Below, piece by piece: positions 52,201-62,649 of a stretch of DNA of 64,000 bases. Source of the DNA: Drosophila persimilis. Its lineage: Eukaryota; Arthropoda; Insecta; Diptera; Drosophilidae. Under the pieces are notes generated by a model that was not told the DNA's origin, made no database searches, and saw only the letters and a list, made by a program, of their open reading frames with translations. The position numbers and the translations under genes were made by a program. Each line of letters begins with the position of its first letter. Positions within the stretch are counted from its first letter, which is position 1. The stretch is taken from positions 358,478 to 422,477 of the forward strand of contig NW_020825323.1 of the NCBI RefSeq assembly GCF_003286085.1, written 5' to 3'.

Positions 52201-54492
52201 CTTGGTTTATTAAGTCCTATCGTTATAAAAGGCAAGATCCTATTGCAGGAGCTTTGGCTTAACAAACTAGATTGGGATGAGTCGATCCCGCTGCATTTGG
52301 AAACAGCGTGGAATAAGTTGAAAAATACACTATCTCAATTGGAAGACATATCCATATCTCGGTTTGTGTATTCCGATCCGATGTCATCGGTTCAAATACA
52401 TGCCTTTGCTGACGCCTCCATGAGATCGTATGGAGCGTGCGTCTATATACGTAGCAGAACTGCAGAAGGTTTAAAAATATCATTGTTGACTTCGAAATCC
52501 AAAGTAGCGCCGCTCAAGACCAAAACGCTCCCAAGGCTTGAGTTATGTGCCGCTCACCTTCTCGCAGATCTCTGTCACAGAATCAAGCCCCTATTAAACG
52601 TGCCCATTGAACGAGTCGTTTATTGGTCGGATTCAGAGGTAACTCTCCATTGGATCCGGTCTCATCCATCGTCGTTGTCGACTTTCGTTTCAAATAGAGT
52701 GGCTGAGATTCAAGAGTGGTCAGATGATGCTACGTGGTGGCATGTACCCACGAAACAGAACCCAGCAGATATTGTCTCAAGAGGTTGTGACGTCGACGAA
52801 ATCGTTCAGTCAATTTGGTTCGAAGGACCATCATTTCTGAAAGAGGAAGAAGAAAACTGGCCCAAGAACGCTCATTTCGAACACTCCGATGATCTTCAGC
52901 TGGAAAAGAGGAAGACTGCGGTCGGGCTGACCGCGGCTGTGCGAAGTTCGGAGCTGTTAGATGTCATCGAGGGATTCTCGTCACACCTCAAACTGCCTCG
53001 AGTGTTCGTGTATGTGTTCCGCTTTATAAGAAAATGTAAAGACCCAAGCCTAAATTTCGAAAAAACTATCTCACCGACCGAATACAATGAAGCCTTTTAT
53101 AAAATTGTCGAAATCGTCCAGCATCACGAGTATCAAGGAGAAATCGAAAAGGTTAGGAAAGGATCTACAATTGGTCCTAGTCTTCAGCGGTTGAACCCAT
53201 TCATCCATGAAGACACAGGGACTTGGTGCAACTTTTCGTTGTTGCGAGTGGGGGGGCGACTAGCCAAAGCTCCTATATCATACGATGCCAATTTTCCTCT
53301 GCTTTTGACTAAGCGCTCGCAATTCGTGCGAAGCTATATTCGTCATCTGCACCATTCAAATTTTCATGTCGGCCCACGAGCACTTGTGAGCATCCTTCGA
53401 CAGAGCGTGTGAATAGTGAACGCTCAGGAGGTCTGCCGTCAGACAGTTCGATCGTGTATGCGCTGTTTTAAATGCAAGCCTCGATTGCTGACGCAACTCA
53501 TGGGGAATTTACCCGCAGATCGACTCCGTGCTCTCCGCCCATTTTCAATTTGCGGCGTTGATTTTTGTGGACCAGTGCACACGACATTGAAAATTCGCGG
53601 AAGGCCCCCATACAAGTCATACATTGCGCTTTTTGTTTGTTTTGCGTCCAAGGCGGTTCACCTAGAAATAGTTTCCGATCTAACCACTGATTGTTTTTTG
53701 TTGGCTTTTCAATGGTTCGTCGGGCGCCGAGGATATCCCCAAGTCGTTCATTGCGACAACGGGACGAACTTCGTCGGAGCGAGCCGCCATCTCAGCGCTC
53801 TGCGGATCAGGCTCAAGGAGCAAGGAGACGCAATTCGCGACTTCGCGTCAAAGAACGGATGCGAATTTGCGTTCATACCGCCGCGAGCTCCTCACATGGG
53901 AGGGCTATGGGAGGCAGGTGTAAAAACTGCCAAGAGCCTACTCCTACGGGCGGTAGGCAGCGCGCTCCTAACCGCCGAAGAGCTCGCCACAGTCCTTGTC
54001 GGCATCGAGGCCATAATGAACTCGAGGCCGCTGGGAGCCATCAGCCAAGATCCAAGCGACGGCGAGGCCCTAACACCCGGGTACCTGCTGACAGGCGGGT
54101 CGCTCATCGCCCCCCCAGCACTGCGGACTTCGGACCAGGAGAGTCTCAGTTGCTTGCGGCGATGGCGACTTGTCTCGTCAGTCAGCCAAGCGTTTTGGCA
54201 GCGATGGTCCCGCGAATATGTCCTGGGGCTGCAAATTCGGGGCAAATGGCACCAGCAGCAACCGAACCTCGAGGAAGGAGACCTCGTCATCGTGGCCGAG
54301 GACAATCTGCCGCCTCAGGAGTGGCTCGTGGGGAGGGTCATCGCCACGAACGCAGGAGAGGACGGCATGGTCAGGGTCGTCGAAATAGGGACTAGCACTG
54401 GAGCGGTTTTTTCGGCGGCCCATACACAAATTAGCGCCGCTCCCAATGTGTTGAATCCGATGCAGGCGTTCAACGGGGCCGGTGTTGCGTGA
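49288..54492 (+). pseudogene. BEL-C gag-pol polyprotein with two premature stops
   Basis: The gag ATG (MAEKSKSTLEDLK) follows an A-rich leader. The frame is the same throughout but stopped by TAG at 49957-49959 (gag) and TGA at 53410-53412 (integrase, where the inverted copy has Trp). Order: DUF1759 gag; knuckles CSYCNSGDH and CINCLRKGHAVVKC near 50290-50430; protease LLDSGSQTNF near 50655; RT with YVDD near 51895; RNase H FADAS near 52405, WSDSEV near 52627 and NPADIVSRG near 52760. The integrase HHCC domain precedes the Asp in VDFCGP near 53560, Asp in CDNGTNF near 53755 and Glu in GGLWEAGV near 53905. One extra T in the T6 run near 54407 alters the last residues. It is otherwise very close to a functional pol. 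Confidence 0.9.
50151..50213 (+). repeat. 21-bp triplication in BEL-C gag
   Basis: Three in-frame copies of a 21-bp unit encoding PRQDKVM. The inverted BEL-C copy has a single related segment here (KHEQKAVPSK), so the expansion is specific to this copy. It lies in the linker before the zinc knuckles. Confidence 0.85.
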
Positions 54493-54793
54493 CCTTCCAT
54501 CCATGGCCACAATTATTAGTTATTGATCTGAATTATGAAGTCTAGTGTAAGTTAGGCTAGGGCAAAGCGGGAGCGCAATAAAAGCTCGCTCTCTCGCTCT
54601 TGGCGAATTCGCTCCGCTTTGCCACCGTAGGTTAGCTAGAGTAAGAGATTTGAATTGTGAAGAAAATATAGTTGTTCGCCAACCTTGAATTAGATCGAGC
54701 GCATCAATTTTTTCGCCTCGCCAAATAAATAATTTAAATTACAGCCACCCAAAGTTTTCGGTAATTTATTAGAAAAACTCTTATAATTTTTCA
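54483..54793 (+). repeat. BEL-C 3' LTR (311 bp)
   Basis: TGTTGCGTGA to ATAATTTTTCA, followed by the target duplication GATAT. It differs from the 5' LTR at about six sites, including one base in the right arm of the poly(A)-signal stem (GCTCCG for GCCCCG). Confidence 0.92.
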
Positions 54794-55528
54794 GATATCA
54801 TGTCCTCGAGCGAATTTCGAGTTCAAATGACCTCGGAGTCCTTTTTGATCATAAGATGTGTTTTAACACCCATATAGCTGCAACTGTAAATAAAGCTAAG
54901 GGTGTTTTAGTGTTCATCAAGCGTTGGTCCAAGGAGTTTGCCGACCCGTGCGTTACGAAACAACTGTACATCTCGTTAGTACGTCCTATATTGGAGTATT
55001 GTTCTTGTTTGTGGAGCCAGCAGTATAAAGAGCAGCAGGTTGTTATTGAATCCATGGAAAAGCAATTTTTAATTTTTGCCCTTCGTAACTTTAACTGGGA
55101 CTCGGTTAGAATCTTGCCTCCCTACCGGTCTACGCTAAATCTTATTGACCTGCCGTCGTTGCACCATCGCAGAATATGCAATGACGTAATGTTCGTGCAC
55201 AAGCTCCTTCTCGGGACTGTTGACTCCCAAACTCTCTTGGGTCAGATTGACTTGGCCGTTCCATCTAGACCTTCCCGTAATTTTAGGCCTATCCGTTTAC
55301 CCATATGTAGGTCTAATTATACCGATCATGAACCTTTTAGGGTTTTATGCCATAATTATAAATCCCTCCCTCTCCCCCATACCCTATCCCCTGAACTGTC
55401 TCTTAAACTAATTGCATGCCAAATTTATAATCACTTAAATTTAGCTAACTTTAAACTTCTCGTTTACCGCCTTTTGTAATTAGGTACCATTATTAACAGA
55501 TAATTTGTTAATTTAATAAATAAATACA
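54794..55528 (+). pseudogene. CR1-type RT C-terminus and 3' end
   Basis: After the GATAT duplication the sequence reads NDLGVLFDHKMCFNTHI across a frame break. An open 207-codon frame from 54856 follows: VNKAKGVLVFIKRWSKEF, LVRPILEYCSCLW, LPSLHHRRICNDVMFVHKLL and LPICRSNYTDHEPFRVLC, to a stop at 55479. This is the thumb and tail of a CR1-clade RT. The short 3' UTR ends in AATAAATAAATAC, a CR1-like microsatellite tail. It is the right part of the element that starts near 46861. Confidence 0.78.
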
Positions 55529-55539
55529 AAAGGAAATGG

Positions 55540-57085
55540 ATGCCGTGGGACAGTTCCGATGTCCTCGCCAATACTTTGGACGTAGACTCATGCAGGCTAT
55601 AGAACTACACGTCTTCGTGGATGCAAGTGCGCACCGATGAGAACAATGTCAATCCCACAGTTAGAACTGCAGGCAGCAGTTCTAGAAACCAGGCTGATGG
55701 ACACTGTTAAGAGGGAACACAGTGTGGCCATCGCTGATATCGTTTTATGGACAGACACGGCAGCACCGGGTGGCAGAAATCGACGAAGGTATCCCAATGG
55801 AGATGGGTGCCAACATCCGACAATGTGGCGGTTGATGCGACGCGTTCGAAATTCCCCGTGGACCTCAGTCAGAAGGCACGTTGGCTAGGCGGACCAGCAT
55901 TTTTGAGGCAGCCGGCGGGCAGCTGTCCGCATCCTGAAACCGGATTTGAACGAGTTCCGAATGATAACGACGAAGAGGAGATGGCGAGTGAGTTTTCGTT
56001 GGTGGCAGCGAACGACTTTTTTATTTCCTTTCAGAGATTCTCAAGGTACAGGCGGCTACTACAGTCTGGGTCATAAGGTTCACACGCTGGTGCCGTGGAC
56101 AAAGTAGCGAGCTTGAAAACTACGGCCTCACTGCAGCAGAGTGTGAGGCAGCGGAGAACCTGTTGGTCAGACAGGCACAACGTGAGGCATTTCTGAACGA
56201 GATGCGGTCGACAGAGTGGACGAGCATACGGCAGAGTGGATGCCGCATTATGTATGCCCTTATGTAGGCGATACATCTGGAGTTGGCACATGACCTGTTA
56301 ACTGATTCCTATTTAATTGCGATACGGAACTTCGTCTGCCGTCGAGGCGCAGTACACAGACTGCGCAGTGACAACGGCAAGAACTTCATAGGAGCTGACA
56401 GCCAGACGATTTGGCGACGGGTTCGAGTCAGAAAGGATTCAGAGCGAGCTACCTGGCCGAGGCCAGGAGTGGGTTTTCAATTGCCCAGTGAATCCATCTG
56501 AAGAAGGAGTGGGGAACGAATGGTGCAGTGAGTGAAGAAGGTTCTGCGCTACACATTGAAGGAGATAGTGCCGAGGGATCACGTACTGGTGAGTTTTCTG
56601 ATCGAAGCGGAGAACATTGTGAATTCGCGTCCGTTTTCCCACTTGCCGGTGGATACGGACCAAGAAGCCCCCTGACGCAAAATGATCTGCTCATAAGAGC
56701 AGCTAACCTGCCGGACACGCCTGGCGATGATGTGGAGCTGCTCAAGGAGTGCGCTGCATGCAAGCAGTGGCGCATAGCGCGTTTAATGAGGGACCTTGTC
56801 TGGAAGAGGTGGCTCTTGGAGTACCTTCCTACATTTGTGAGCCGAGAAAAATTGTGACAGAGGACGAAGCCGATTCGCCAGGGTGAGTCGCTATGGTCTT
56901 CATCTGCAATCTAGCCTTGCTCCGTAGAGATTGGACATCGTCGAGGGCGTTTACCAAGGAATCGATGGAGTCATCAGACGCGCTAGTGTGCGAGTGAATT
57001 TCTGTGGCCTATCTCGGATTATGATACGTCAGGTCTCCAAACTTGCGGTTTTGGATTTGAGTGAAGCGGTTCTTCAGGGGCCATA
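55540..57085 (+). pseudogene. BEL-D pol relic (RNase H and integrase)
   Basis: A fourth, more decayed BEL/Pao lineage. RNase H pieces: LHVFVDASAH near 55610, SIPQLELQAAVLETRLMDT near 55650, WTDT near 55748, then SQWRWVPTSDNVAVDATR and LGGPAFLRQPAG near 55890. Integrase pieces: SYLIAIRNFVCRRG, RSDNGKNFIGAD near 56370, IEAENIVNSRPFSHLP near 56610, and NLPDTPGDDVELLK to WKRWLLEYLPTFVSREK near 56840, then tail pieces to about 57080. There are several frameshifts and stops. No LTR was identified. The sequence is closer to roo/Max-like Pao elements than to BEL-A, B or C, by motif impression only. Confidence 0.72.
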
Positions 57086-57584
57086 AATAATGTAGTCAGC
57101 AGCAGCGGCAACTTACGACAATAACTGCTCTTACGGATTCATTTGGTGCTGTTAAAGGCAACTCCGCGGAACCACCGACACTAACTTTAAAAAAAGGTAT
57201 TTTTCATTGATCCCCAATGAAAAATAATGAAATAAAGCGAAGATAATATGAGTAAGTAAGATGAGTAACGCCATACAAATTTTTTGTACTTGAATTTTCT
57301 GACCGGCTCAAGAGCTGACTCCAGGCTCTCTTGAAATTTTGTTCAAGAGCCAGCCAGAGCGGCTATACATGAGGCTGAGATGCTCGCAATGCCAAAAAAT
57401 TGTATTAGTTCATTAGTTTTTTTACAGCTGTCGAAGCATACACCGCTTACTTTAGAATTAATTAGAGACTATGACACTTTTACGACGATTGCCCACAATA
57501 CAAAAATTTCATATTTTGTATATCCTTTATATGCTAATTTTGTTGAATACATAATAAACAAATTTAATGAGCAAATGTACATAC
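57086..57584. other. Unassigned AT-rich sequence
   Basis: No recognisable gene. A 69-codon open stretch (57380-57589) has low-complexity composition and is probably chance. It includes a short inverted pair (CAAGAGCTGACTCC / GGCTCTCTTG) near 57310. Confidence 0.4.
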
Positions 57585-58400
57585 AGTAGCAGACAGTGAA
57601 ATATGAACACTCATGTTATCTAACTTTAAACCGATGGCGCGTATTCAAAAACTCGAATCCCAGTCGAGAAACATTTTTATTGTGAAGATACATTTATTAG
57701 CTGTTTTATTAAGGTTAAAACAAAAAATATATAAATGTAAAAAATGCCAAAAAAATTACTGAAGTCGATAGGGCAGCTATATTGGAATTGGGGTCATAAA
57801 AATTAGTTTTGGCCCTATTATCCCCAAACATGGGATGAGCAAGTCTTCTTTAAACAATTTTATACGCAATCTCGAAAAAACGCGGTTCGGTAAAGCGACC
57901 ACCACTCTCAGGAAGTAGGAGGAGGACGACCCCATAGGACTATCAAAGTAGGATCGTATCCTAAACATTGCAGCATCTAAAATTGGATAAAAACGGCATA
58001 AGATATTAAAAGGCAGTTTATTCAGTCAGTAGGTACCGATATTAGCCCAAAATATTAAATACCAAAAATACCACTTTCCACACCAAAAATGCTCCAGAAA
58101 AGGCGCCAATGGTCCAAACTCAACGAAACTTTGACTTTAAATTATTGGAGAAACATTTTGTTTATAATTGATTTGAAATAAAATAATAAAGTAGGACAAA
58201 TGATCGTTGCAAAGTCGGATAATTGGGTATCTGGCGCTAACTAAAAGATATGTAAAGGCGGTCACGCGCAATAAATAAAAAAAATTTCAGAGGAAAACCC
58301 CATTCCGCCTAAAACTTTCCGCTTGCTGACGCCATCATCGACTAAGACGATTCTGCTTCTTGCCGCCATGCAAGATTGGTCAGGCATATTTTTTTAAACT
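57585..58400 (+). pseudogene. Probable Tc1-like DNA transposon relic
   Basis: CAGTAGCAGACAGTGAAATA near 57586 resembles a Tc1-type terminal repeat (CAGTggCGGACA-like, then GAACAC). About 160 bp downstream, broken plus-strand frames read MPKKLLKS, SDRAAILELG and QEVGGGRPHRTIKVG, similar to the N-terminal DNA-binding part of Tc1 transposases (GRPR.T motif). The catalytic DDE region was not recognised, and the matching right-hand terminal repeat was not found. Confidence 0.4.
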
Positions 58401-59511
58401 TTCTTATTATATTGTGTAATGATATATTCATAAAGTTTGATTTTTCCAACGATGGGTTCTCTTAGTTAAACTAATATTTATCAATAGTGGGAATTAGGAT
58501 ATTCGACTGGCCGTGCAATGGTCCTGGTTTCAATAAGATCTACAATCTTAAGCACATCATGGACGTTTATTAAACAACTAAAATCACTTATTTTTGAGTG
58601 TCCGCTACTGTACTGCTGGGTACCGCGCTCAGTTAACAGCCAGTCGCATCGCCCTCTGCCTTGCTCTCGCTCTTCCGGTGCTGTGCTCTCTTACGATCCG
58701 CACGTCGCTCACAGTAGTCTTAGCATATAAGCTAGAACCAGTTACGATTCCACCCCCGCTACAAGTTGCCGTCGAGCACTTATTCGCGCCAATTCTCAAT
58801 TAGAACACTCAAATACATATATTTATTGGAACCACTCTGACTTCTTCATTTGGATACATACTGCCATTCGACGCCTAATAGCAGCGTCTCGATCCCCCCA
58901 CAAACAACATATATGATTTCACATAAGAATAATTGTCTGTAGGGTATTTTATGTACGTATGCATGCATCCAAGTTTGTATTCACGATTTGCCAACAATTC
59001 TTGAGTTCTGCCTCAAATTTGTATGAAATTGGGGTGGGGGATCAAAAATACTTTTGCGAAATTAAGCAGCTATTTTATTGATTGAAAATATTGAAAATAT
59101 TAAACAGGAGTTCAGCGAATGTAGTTAACATATTTTGTCATCCAAAAATAAAAAAGATGTTTTAACAAACATGTTTTGAGCCCGGAAATTGGTTGCTTCT
59201 ATTATTATATTTTTAGATCTGTATTCTCTTTCGAGTTCGTGAGAGCAAGGCGGCGTGTATTTCCTCTTTTCAAAAAATCATATTGTCTTTGTTATAACTC
59301 TGTGTTACAATTCGCATTGTTGCTCTCTAGAGAATCGGTGTCCCCCTAGATTTTTATTTGATCGATTTGGAAAATATCTTAAGTTAAAATCTGTCGAGAT
59401 CTCTCTAAGCCACAACTGACTATGGCAATTCTTAATGGGGTGTGGTAAATACTCTCTACTTGAAGCTGCTGTTAGTTAAAAATATTTAATTCTTTTAAGC
59501 TATTTGTATTT
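58401..59511. other. Unassigned sequence, possible LTR fragment at 58590-58910
   Basis: A GC-richer patch near 58610-58800 with a TATA-like AGCATATAAGC (58725) and a Y-rich right end (CGATCCCCCCACAAACAACA near 58890) looks like part of an insect LTR. No second copy lies in the window. The remainder is AT-rich and without reading frames of note. Confidence 0.3.
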
Positions 59512-60105
59512 ATTATACCCGATACTCAAAATGAGTATTGGGGTATATTAGATTTGTGGTAAAAGTGGATGTGTGTAACGTCCAAAAGGAATCGTTTCCG
59601 ACCCCATAAAGTATATATATTCTTGATCAGCATCAATAGCCGAGTCGATTGGGCCATGTCTGTCTGTCCGTCCCCTTTTGCGCCTAGTGCTCAAAGACTA
59701 TAAGAGCTAGAGCAACGATGTTTTGGATCCAGAATTCTGTGATATGTCACAGCTGCAAGAATATTTCAAAACTTTTCCCCGCCTACTTCCGCCCCCACAA
59801 AGTGCGAAAATCTCTGGCATCCACAAATTCAAAGATACGAGAAAACGCAGAATCGTAGATGATAATTATATCTTCTAGAGTGCAAAATCTGAACCAGATC
59901 ATATAATTATTATAGCCAGAATCAAGAAAACAATTTCATTCTTTCTTGCTCTGTCTCTCTCTACACACAGGTTTCATTGTCGGTTTTGACAATTGCAAAA
60001 TATGAGTACACGGATCTCAGAACCTATAAGAGGCAGAGCAACCAAATTTGGTATCCACACTCCTGTGATATCGGACCTTGACCGTTGTTAAGCTATTAAG
60101 CGTTT
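59512..60105 (+). repeat. DINE/mini-me-type repeat, first module
   Basis: Starts ATACCCGATACTCAAAATGA, with GTTTCCGACCCCATAAAGTA, TATATTCTTGATCAGCATCA and the GTCTGTCTGTCCGTCC tract. It then runs through a conserved core (CTATAAGAGCTAGAGCAACG, TTCCGCCCCCACAAAG, GAAAACGCAGAATCGTAGA). I recognise this layout from dispersed DINE-like repeats of Drosophila, especially the obscura group. Non-autonomous, no coding capacity. Confidence 0.65.
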
Positions 60106-60499
60106 TTATTAACTGTTGCAATTTGAAGTTGATGAAAGTCGAGAGGCTTTCAAACTTATCGCGTATGTACATATGGGTCGATTGGGGCGAAACGATTGAT
60201 GCGAGGATGTTAATCTAATAGCTGCGACGATTAGCTCAAGACTGACCATGCAAGGGCTGACGGGCCAAATTGCCGGGCCCTATGCAGCAGGCTTAGACGC
60301 GAGCGATAGAGTAGGATAGCCGAGAGCGTTAGAGCTGCTCGGGGCCCGCTGTTAAGCCGAGTACAAGAGATTGCGATATAAAGAGACGAAAGAATTCCGC
60401 TGCATGTGCATATGCGGTAAGAAAATGATTTTTACAGGGGGACAAGGAAATGACAACAACAAATACATTTCCTTTGGGCCGCACCACTGGCAATAATTT
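60106..60499. other. Unassigned insert between DINE modules
   Basis: A GC-richer stretch (GGGCTGACGGGCCAAATTGC near 60250, GCTGCTCGGGGCCCGCTG near 60335) between two DINE-like modules. No coding region was recognised. It may be a fragment of another LTR. Confidence 0.3.
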
Positions 60500-60880
60500 A
60501 CAATATTTAAGCTGCTTGACCCCGACAACCGTTTTGTGTCAAAATTTCGCCACACCCCCTTCCACCCCCGCAAAGGACTAAAATCTGGGGCTATACACAA
60601 ATCTCAGAGACTGTTAAGGCTAGAGTTACCAAGTTTGGTATCCAGACTCCTTTTTGATCTCACTATAAAACGTACATATATCTCAAAATTTCGCCCCCAC
60701 CCCCTTCCGCCCCCACAAAAAACGAAAATCTGTTACATCTACAATATTGCAGATTCGAGAAAACTAAAAACGCAGAATCATAGAGAATGACCATATATAT
60801 CCGGTTGCTGAATCTGGATCAGTTCGGATCATTTTTGTAGCCAAAAGCAACAATCAATTTGCAGTGACTGCGCAGCGCCC
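60500..60880 (+). repeat. DINE/mini-me-type repeat, further modules
   Basis: Two more tandem-like core modules: CAAAATTTCGCC plus CCCGCAAAG (60540-60585) and CAAAATTTCGCC plus TTCCGCCCCCACAAA (60683-60718). Both continue as in the first module with 'resolved' phrases such as ATCTCAGAG..AAGGCTAGAG and GAAAACTAAAAACGCAGAAT. They are degraded copies of the unit at 59700-59900. Confidence 0.6.
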
Positions 60881-61617
60881 GACGTCACGCTCAGACTGAT
60901 TTTGTGTCTCTCTCGCACGCACTCTTTGTCGTGTCGTTCACAACGTTCCCCCTCGTTATATTTGTACAAGCGCTCAACCCACTCACTATTTACTTCTCCA
61001 CTCACTTCCCTTCTCCAATGCCAACTTCGTCCTAACTTCCATCTCTATTTTCGCTTCTTTTTCTTAAAACCAAATATAGATTTTTGTAACGGAAAACTGT
61101 TTTCACTCTTCCGATTATCTTTCGTAGTGATCAGACGTGGTTTTTGTTTTGCGCTCCGCATTTTTTCCTTTTGTTTGAATAAACAGCCGGTGTTTTCCTA
61201 ACTAAATTCTAATTATACTTTCTAACCAGACAACAATCTGGAAACCTATTCTATTCCGCGAGTGCATGCCTTTGATTAGTGTTAAAACATTATTTAACTT
61301 TTTGTTTTTCGGCGTCGGCTTGTCGTGTTTGTGTTGTTGCAGTGAGTGAGTACGCATTACATTGCATTGCAGTCGCTCTCGTCTGGTAGCTTTTTGTTGT
61401 GTTATCACTCTCTCCCTATCACCTAACTTAAATAACTGTTCTTTCTCTCTCGCTCTCGTAACTTCTGTTCAGTAGCTCTCTCTCTCTCTCTCATTAGCTG
61501 CTGATGCAACTGTTCTCCTCTCCTCCTATTAGCGTTTGTCTGGCACACTGGTTTGATAGCCATTTGTTTTTGAAATATTATTTGATTTTAATTTTAATTT
61601 TGTTCAAATTTTTTAAT
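60881..61617 (+). other. 5' leader of the second CR1-type element
   Basis: Pyrimidine-rich sequence with CTCTCTCTC runs (near 61480) leading to the ATG at 61618. Its composition and position match the leader at 46900-47320. The exact 5' end of the element is not clear; it lies somewhere between 60880 and 61090. Confidence 0.4.
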
Positions 61618-62640
61618 ATGGAGTTTTCTGTTGTATGTGCCAAAAAAATCATGCAATAAGCAGATCACCCACGATCAGCCGATTATCCCCTGCTGGCTCT
61701 GCGACAGCGTAGTGCACGCAAAATGCGCTGGATTTTCTGGCCTTGTGAGTGATTGCCATTTCAAAAGCGTAATGGTTTGCACTACAGTTGCGAGGCATGC
61801 CGTGCGGTGGAAAAGGACATGGTAGCTTTTATGAAGCAGACGCGGAGTGGCTTTAAGGAGCTGACCGTTGGTTTTAAAAACCAATACGATCGGCTCCTAG
61901 TCCTAGTCCTAGTGGAGGCTCAGTTAGCGGCTTTAAAAACTGCTGAATGAGTCTCCGAGGCGCAAAAAGGTCACTCCGCGGGATCTGCAAGTGCCAACCG
62001 TCACTAAGCGTGCCCCGCCGAAAAACTGACTCCGACCACTACAAGTGTGCAGCAGTTGACCTCGTTTGCCACTCCAAGGGCAACGACAGCTGCTGGCGAT
62101 GCAGATTCGGTAGCCGAATTCATCGGGTCGGAGAATGTGCAGCCAAGTACGTCTGCAGCGTCCGTGTCCGTGGTGTCCGCAAGTTCGCTAGTTGTGCCGT
62201 CTATCCCGATTCCACCAGTAAATAGACGTTCCGGACCTCCGGATATTGCCACCACAGGTACTAGGCCTGTGGTGACTAAAACCACTGGTGGGAGTCCCAC
62301 CAAAACGACAAGTTTTGTTTCACGGCTGGCCCCTGACCTCACATCTAATGATGTAATTGCTTTTATTCCAAGCAAAATAAAAGCTGTGGGTTTAAAGGTG
62401 GAGAAATTTAACTTCTCTTATGCCAGGGAGATTGCCTCGTTTAAGATAAGCATCTCCCCAACTCAATTTGACACCATTTGCTCCGCCAAATTTTGGCCGG
62501 AGCATTTGGTGGTGAAGGAGTTTAAGGCTAAGAAGAAGAATAGCCCCCTATATCCCTTCCAAATCTTTCCAGTGTGCCACCTCAACCTCAACTCCTCTTC
62601 CTCAACTTCCCGTCTTGCTTCCACCTTTCCAAAAAACTAA
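61618..62640 (+). pseudogene. CR1-type ORF1 with PHD-like zinc finger
   Basis: It starts MEFSVVCAKK; an A-run at about 61643 shifts the frame. The finger then continues as CNKQ..CWLCDSVVHAKCAGFSG and SCEACRAVEKDM, giving paired Cys-x2-Cys and His-Cys ligands of a PHD-like fold. A coiled segment follows (AFMKQTRSGFKELTVGF, EAQLAALKTAE), then a Thr/Ser/Val-rich middle. The last part is a 197-codon frame from 62047, with SFVSRLAPDLTSNDVIAFI and FWPEHLVVKEF, typical of CR1/Jockey-type ORF1 C-termini. The protein would bind element RNA. At least two frameshifts are present. Confidence 0.68.
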
Positions 62641-62649
62641 TTTCTCTTT

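Larger units (their letters stand above)
48105..54793 (+). mobile_element. BEL-C element, near-complete
   Basis: 311-bp LTRs at both ends, perfect 5-bp target duplication GATAT (48100-48104 and 54794-54798), primer site directly after the 5' LTR, and a gag-pol region with only two in-frame stops and one terminal frameshift. The two LTRs differ at about six positions by my count (about 2%), so the insertion is moderately young. It is inserted into the decayed CR1 element. Confidence 0.92.

Noticed and set aside
60902-61201. 99-codon frame in the CR1 leader.
   Set aside because: Pyrimidine-rich untranslated sequence gives Ser/Leu/Phe-rich nonsense; no start context or similarity.
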